Assembly (NCBI RefSeq): GCF_037975245.1
Contig: NC_092571.1
Coordinates: forward strand, 16,179,917-16,243,916
Length of the DNA stretch: 64,000 nt
Reading direction: 5' to 3'
Source of the DNA: Apostichopus japonicus
Taxonomy: Eukaryota > Echinodermata > Holothuroidea > Aspidochirotida > Stichopodidae
Each line of letters opens with the position of its first letter. Within the stretch, counting starts at the first letter, position 1. The notes beneath the pieces were generated by a model that ran no database searches, had not been told where the DNA came from, and saw only the letters and a program-made list of their open reading frames with translations. Both the position numbers and the translations under genes were made by a program. Below are positions 61,089-64,000 of this stretch, in pieces.

Positions 61089-64000
61089 GTGAGATAATTA
61101 AAATTATAGATGTTTCAGTTGAAGACGCTTTAATGAGGGAGATGATTCAATAAAGCGATGCATAGCGAATGATTAAATGGAGGGGTGGGTGAAGGTGGGA
61201 GAGAATGGTGGAGGCTAACGAAAGGAATAAGTCCAGCTGTAGATTTGGTTACATGTGGAAATGGGAGTCGGTCGTTGAATTGGAATTTCAAAAGTACCAC
61301 CGCAAAGCAGGAAAAAAAAAAACATTAGAAAGTTTAATAGGAAAAAAGTCCCTTTTGAATCCTTCACTTTCTCGTCTAGTTCGATCTCATCGTATTAGTC
61401 ATCGTAAATAGTAGTATTACGAGACAGAAGCCTCTCTGACCTTTGAAATTCAAAGAATTGCTTAGCTTTATTTTTTTATTTTTCCAAACATTGCACAATA
61501 CCAAGCATGCAAGCAGTTGTGTGTACACTTCCTCACTATAGGCGCAAGGTCACCAATTATTCAGGACTATTCCAGTGAGAAACTAGGTGTGCACTCTGGT
61601 CACGCAAGATAGCGATACGATACGATAATAATAAAAAGAAAAAACACAAAACCCTAGCAATACATGCATTTCCTGTGTTTCGCTTTCTTTCATGCTAAAA
61701 TTTTTTTTATGAGAGCAAAATTTTAAAGCTTCTATTTTTAGATGCACTTTTCCTGGAAAATTGACAAAACACAAAAGAAAAAGAGCTAAAGACGCCTGTG
61801 GCAGAATGTGGCCAGCAGTTGGTTTTAACCAAGAAATGAATATTTCGGTCAATCCACTCTCTCTCTCTCTAAATCCGACGGCTGGTTAAAAAACCACTAC
61901 GTTCTGGTTTATATTTTGCAACCATTGGGGGTCGCGGTATGAGGCGGTTCACGATTGTTCCAACATTATTGTGTATATCTCAATCTGTGAGGTGTTTCCT
62001 CTTCATTGTCAAGAAAATATCATCGTCGTCAATCATGACCAACGTAACAGCGCTTTAAGAATATAATGTCTCCTTCGAGGCATGAACAAACATACCAGTA
62101 AAGTTTTGTGGATTAGGCCTACCTGTGGTAGTTAATAGCTCCCCCCCCCACCACAACTGGTCCACTTCAAAATATGTATCACGATCATATTCATCTGCTT
62201 AGAATATGCACACAGCAGTGTAGACCAATCTTCCTCATTTTTAATTATCAAAATTTAAGAATATGACAGCAAAATATATTCTGTAGTGTCATGGCTAGCC
62301 AAGCTTTTCCATCTTCTTAGCAAAAAATTGCATAGCATTTCATATTGTGTGTTGTGTGGAAAAACTCGTTTTGTAATTTCAGTATCGGGCAAACATAAAA
62401 CAGCAATTTGCCACTAGCTTTTACAAATATCACCAGCTCTAGCTGAGCTGATTCGGTAACTCTCGGCTAATGTAGTACACAAACCGGTCACACCCATCAG
62501 ACAGGGTGCAGTTCGGTGTTAACAACGAGCGGCTATGGGCGGTGAGAAACAGCTGTGCCTTCAGCGATTCAGACCAAATGGTGTACGGATCCGATGCACC
62601 ATCAAGGCCCGATCTTTTTTTTTTTCATCAAATTTTGAGGCATTTAAGTTAGTTTCTGAAAAAAATCAAATATCCTTTGTTTCCGTTTTTTGGGGTATTT
62701 TTGGGAAAGGTCACATCAGGACAGGATACGTTATCAGGACAGGATACAACATGTTAGGAAGTTACCTCATTCAAAGTAGAAAAAGAGAAAAAAGGGGAAA
62801 AAAAGAACGAAATGTGCGTATTCAGCTAAAAATTTGGCGGACTAGGATTTCCGTTTCCTAAAGTAATAATTAATTTGTAAACACTACATCCTGTACGGTA
62901 AATGTTCCGAAGCTCTAGAAAGTAACCTCGAGTTTTGGTGTGCGGGACATTATTCCTCATTCATGAAGGCACAATTGCCTCTCAGATTACTTGGAAGTGA
63001 AAGCACTGTAAGGAACATTATCGAGAGTTACTGAAATACTTGTATGTGTATTTGCTGGTCACGCACTCATAAATTTCAGTTTTCAACTTTATCGAAGGGC
63101 GGCTCAATGTCAGATTGTAGCAACTCTACTGTTAAACTAAAAATCACGTCAAAAACGCACTTGAATTTCTTTGATTTCACTGAATGTTTCTCACCAAGGA
63201 AACAAATCTTCTTTTTTGGGGGGGAGGGGAGGGGGGCGAGGGATCTCTTGACATTGCACTTTTTTATTACTGTTTGCCAAACTGTCTTTAAATTAGATTT
63301 GAAGAAAGGGGTATAAAATTATCCTCCATTTTCCATATAAAAGTGTTTGTGCCACTTGATTTAAAATAAAATCTAATACTATCTATATTCTTTTATGATA
63401 CTATTTCCATCTTTTGGATATATGATATTTTTGTGTATCAAATATGCTCAAAAAGTTTATCAGCATACAATATCAGAAATGCAAAAAAGCTTTAAAGAGA
63501 AGCAAACCCAACCATTAGCATTAAACAGCCTAGTAGGGTTATTTGTGATGAAATTCTTTCCTCTGAAGAACTGAAAAATCTTGATTTCATTTGGAAGATA
63601 AAAAAAACCATTTTTAATGTTCTTTGACACACGAGACTAAACTTGAGTATTGCCTAAGTATAACTTCCTCCAGACACATACATATGCTTGAAAATTACAT
63701 TGTTTGCTTTAGTCATAGAGATGGGTTTTCGAAACCAGATTATTATTATATTACAGTTAAATATTGCAAGTTCTTAATATGACGTAATTCTAGCATTCGT
63801 TCAGTGTCGATACTGTTTATCTGCTTGAAAATATGAAAAGAAAGAAAAAGAAGGGAAGGTCTCTCCACATAATGAATAATGACTCAGTGTCATCATGCTT
63901 AACGACAATATGGCTGCCTTTGAAGCCATGATATCTTCCAAACAGAGCAAGATTTTCCTAAGAAATATTTGAGAGTGAGTTGTTGATCACAAGTTTCTCT
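61089..64000 (+). other. Start of intron 9, or 3' part of the gene, no exon recognised
   Basis: Donor GTGAGA at 61089. I looked for an acceptor followed by a CRIB-like or other ACK C-terminal frame in phase 2. Acceptor-like sites near 62391 and 63080 lead to stops or wrong phase. The segment holds short homopolymers and a G run (63218) but no recognisable gene. Confidence 0.6.

Noticed and set aside
62380-63130. Candidate exon 10 after acceptor-like sites at 62391 and 63080
   Set aside because: In phase 2 the frames stop after a few or about 20 codons and show no ACK C-terminal motif.
1-64000. CRISPR arrays, operons, rRNA or tRNA genes
   Set aside because: The window is a eukaryotic intron-rich locus; no regular spacer-repeat array and no convincing tRNA or rRNA sequence was seen.

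Overview
This 64 kb window comes from an animal nuclear genome. It is AT-rich, has very long introns with GT/AG borders, and is full of interspersed repeats, microsatellites and poly-C/poly-G runs. I recognise one protein-coding gene on the plus strand: an ACK/TNK-family non-receptor tyrosine kinase (TNK2-like, domain order SAM - kinase - SH3). Its first recognisable coding exon lies at 11.3 kb. Eight more exons follow, and the gene runs off the right edge without a stop codon. The repeat style and the divergent ACK sequence suggest a marine invertebrate deuterostome, perhaps an echinoderm such as a sea cucumber. That is inference; nothing here fixes the species.

Layout. Bases 1-11345 are 5' flank or 5' intron. 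They hold a 96-bp hairpin, a 53-bp tandem duplication, a decayed non-LTR retrotransposon 3' end (about 4.6-5.05 kb), a 465-bp MITE with a target-site duplication (7194-7658) and a 21-bp minisatellite (10.1 kb). Exon 1 (SAM) ends at 11575 with a GC splice donor. Intron 1 (16.9 kb) holds a 332-bp hAT-like MITE, a Helentron-like element (21.66-22.88 kb), a possible broken 7TM-receptor fragment (24.1-24.5 kb) and a proline-rich open frame (18.9-19.2 kb). Exon 2 (28461-28634) carries the glycine-rich loop. Intron 2 (20.7 kb) holds a second, oppositely oriented copy of the hAT-like MITE and several tandem repeats. It also holds a 3.5 kb Helentron-like element (43.31-46.80 kb) containing a 400-bp tandem array dense in nuclear-receptor-like half-sites. 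Exons 3-7 (49355-58950) complete the kinase domain; intron 6 contains a 120-bp CT-rich minisatellite. Exons 8-9 (59918-61088) encode a degenerate SH3 domain and a polybasic segment. Nothing coding is recognised from 61089 to 64000.

How the parts fit. All exon joins keep one reading frame (intron phases 0,0,0,0,2,0,0,2,2). All catalytic tyrosine-kinase residues are present, so the gene looks intact and active. The CRIB and C-terminal regions expected of an ACK lie beyond the window or are absent. I found no clearly new multi-gene system. The most unusual items are the GC-AG first intron, the two MITE copies with perfect 8-bp target duplications, and the pair of Helentron-like elements with shared ends. 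One of these elements interrupts an older tandem repeat and carries the half-site array.
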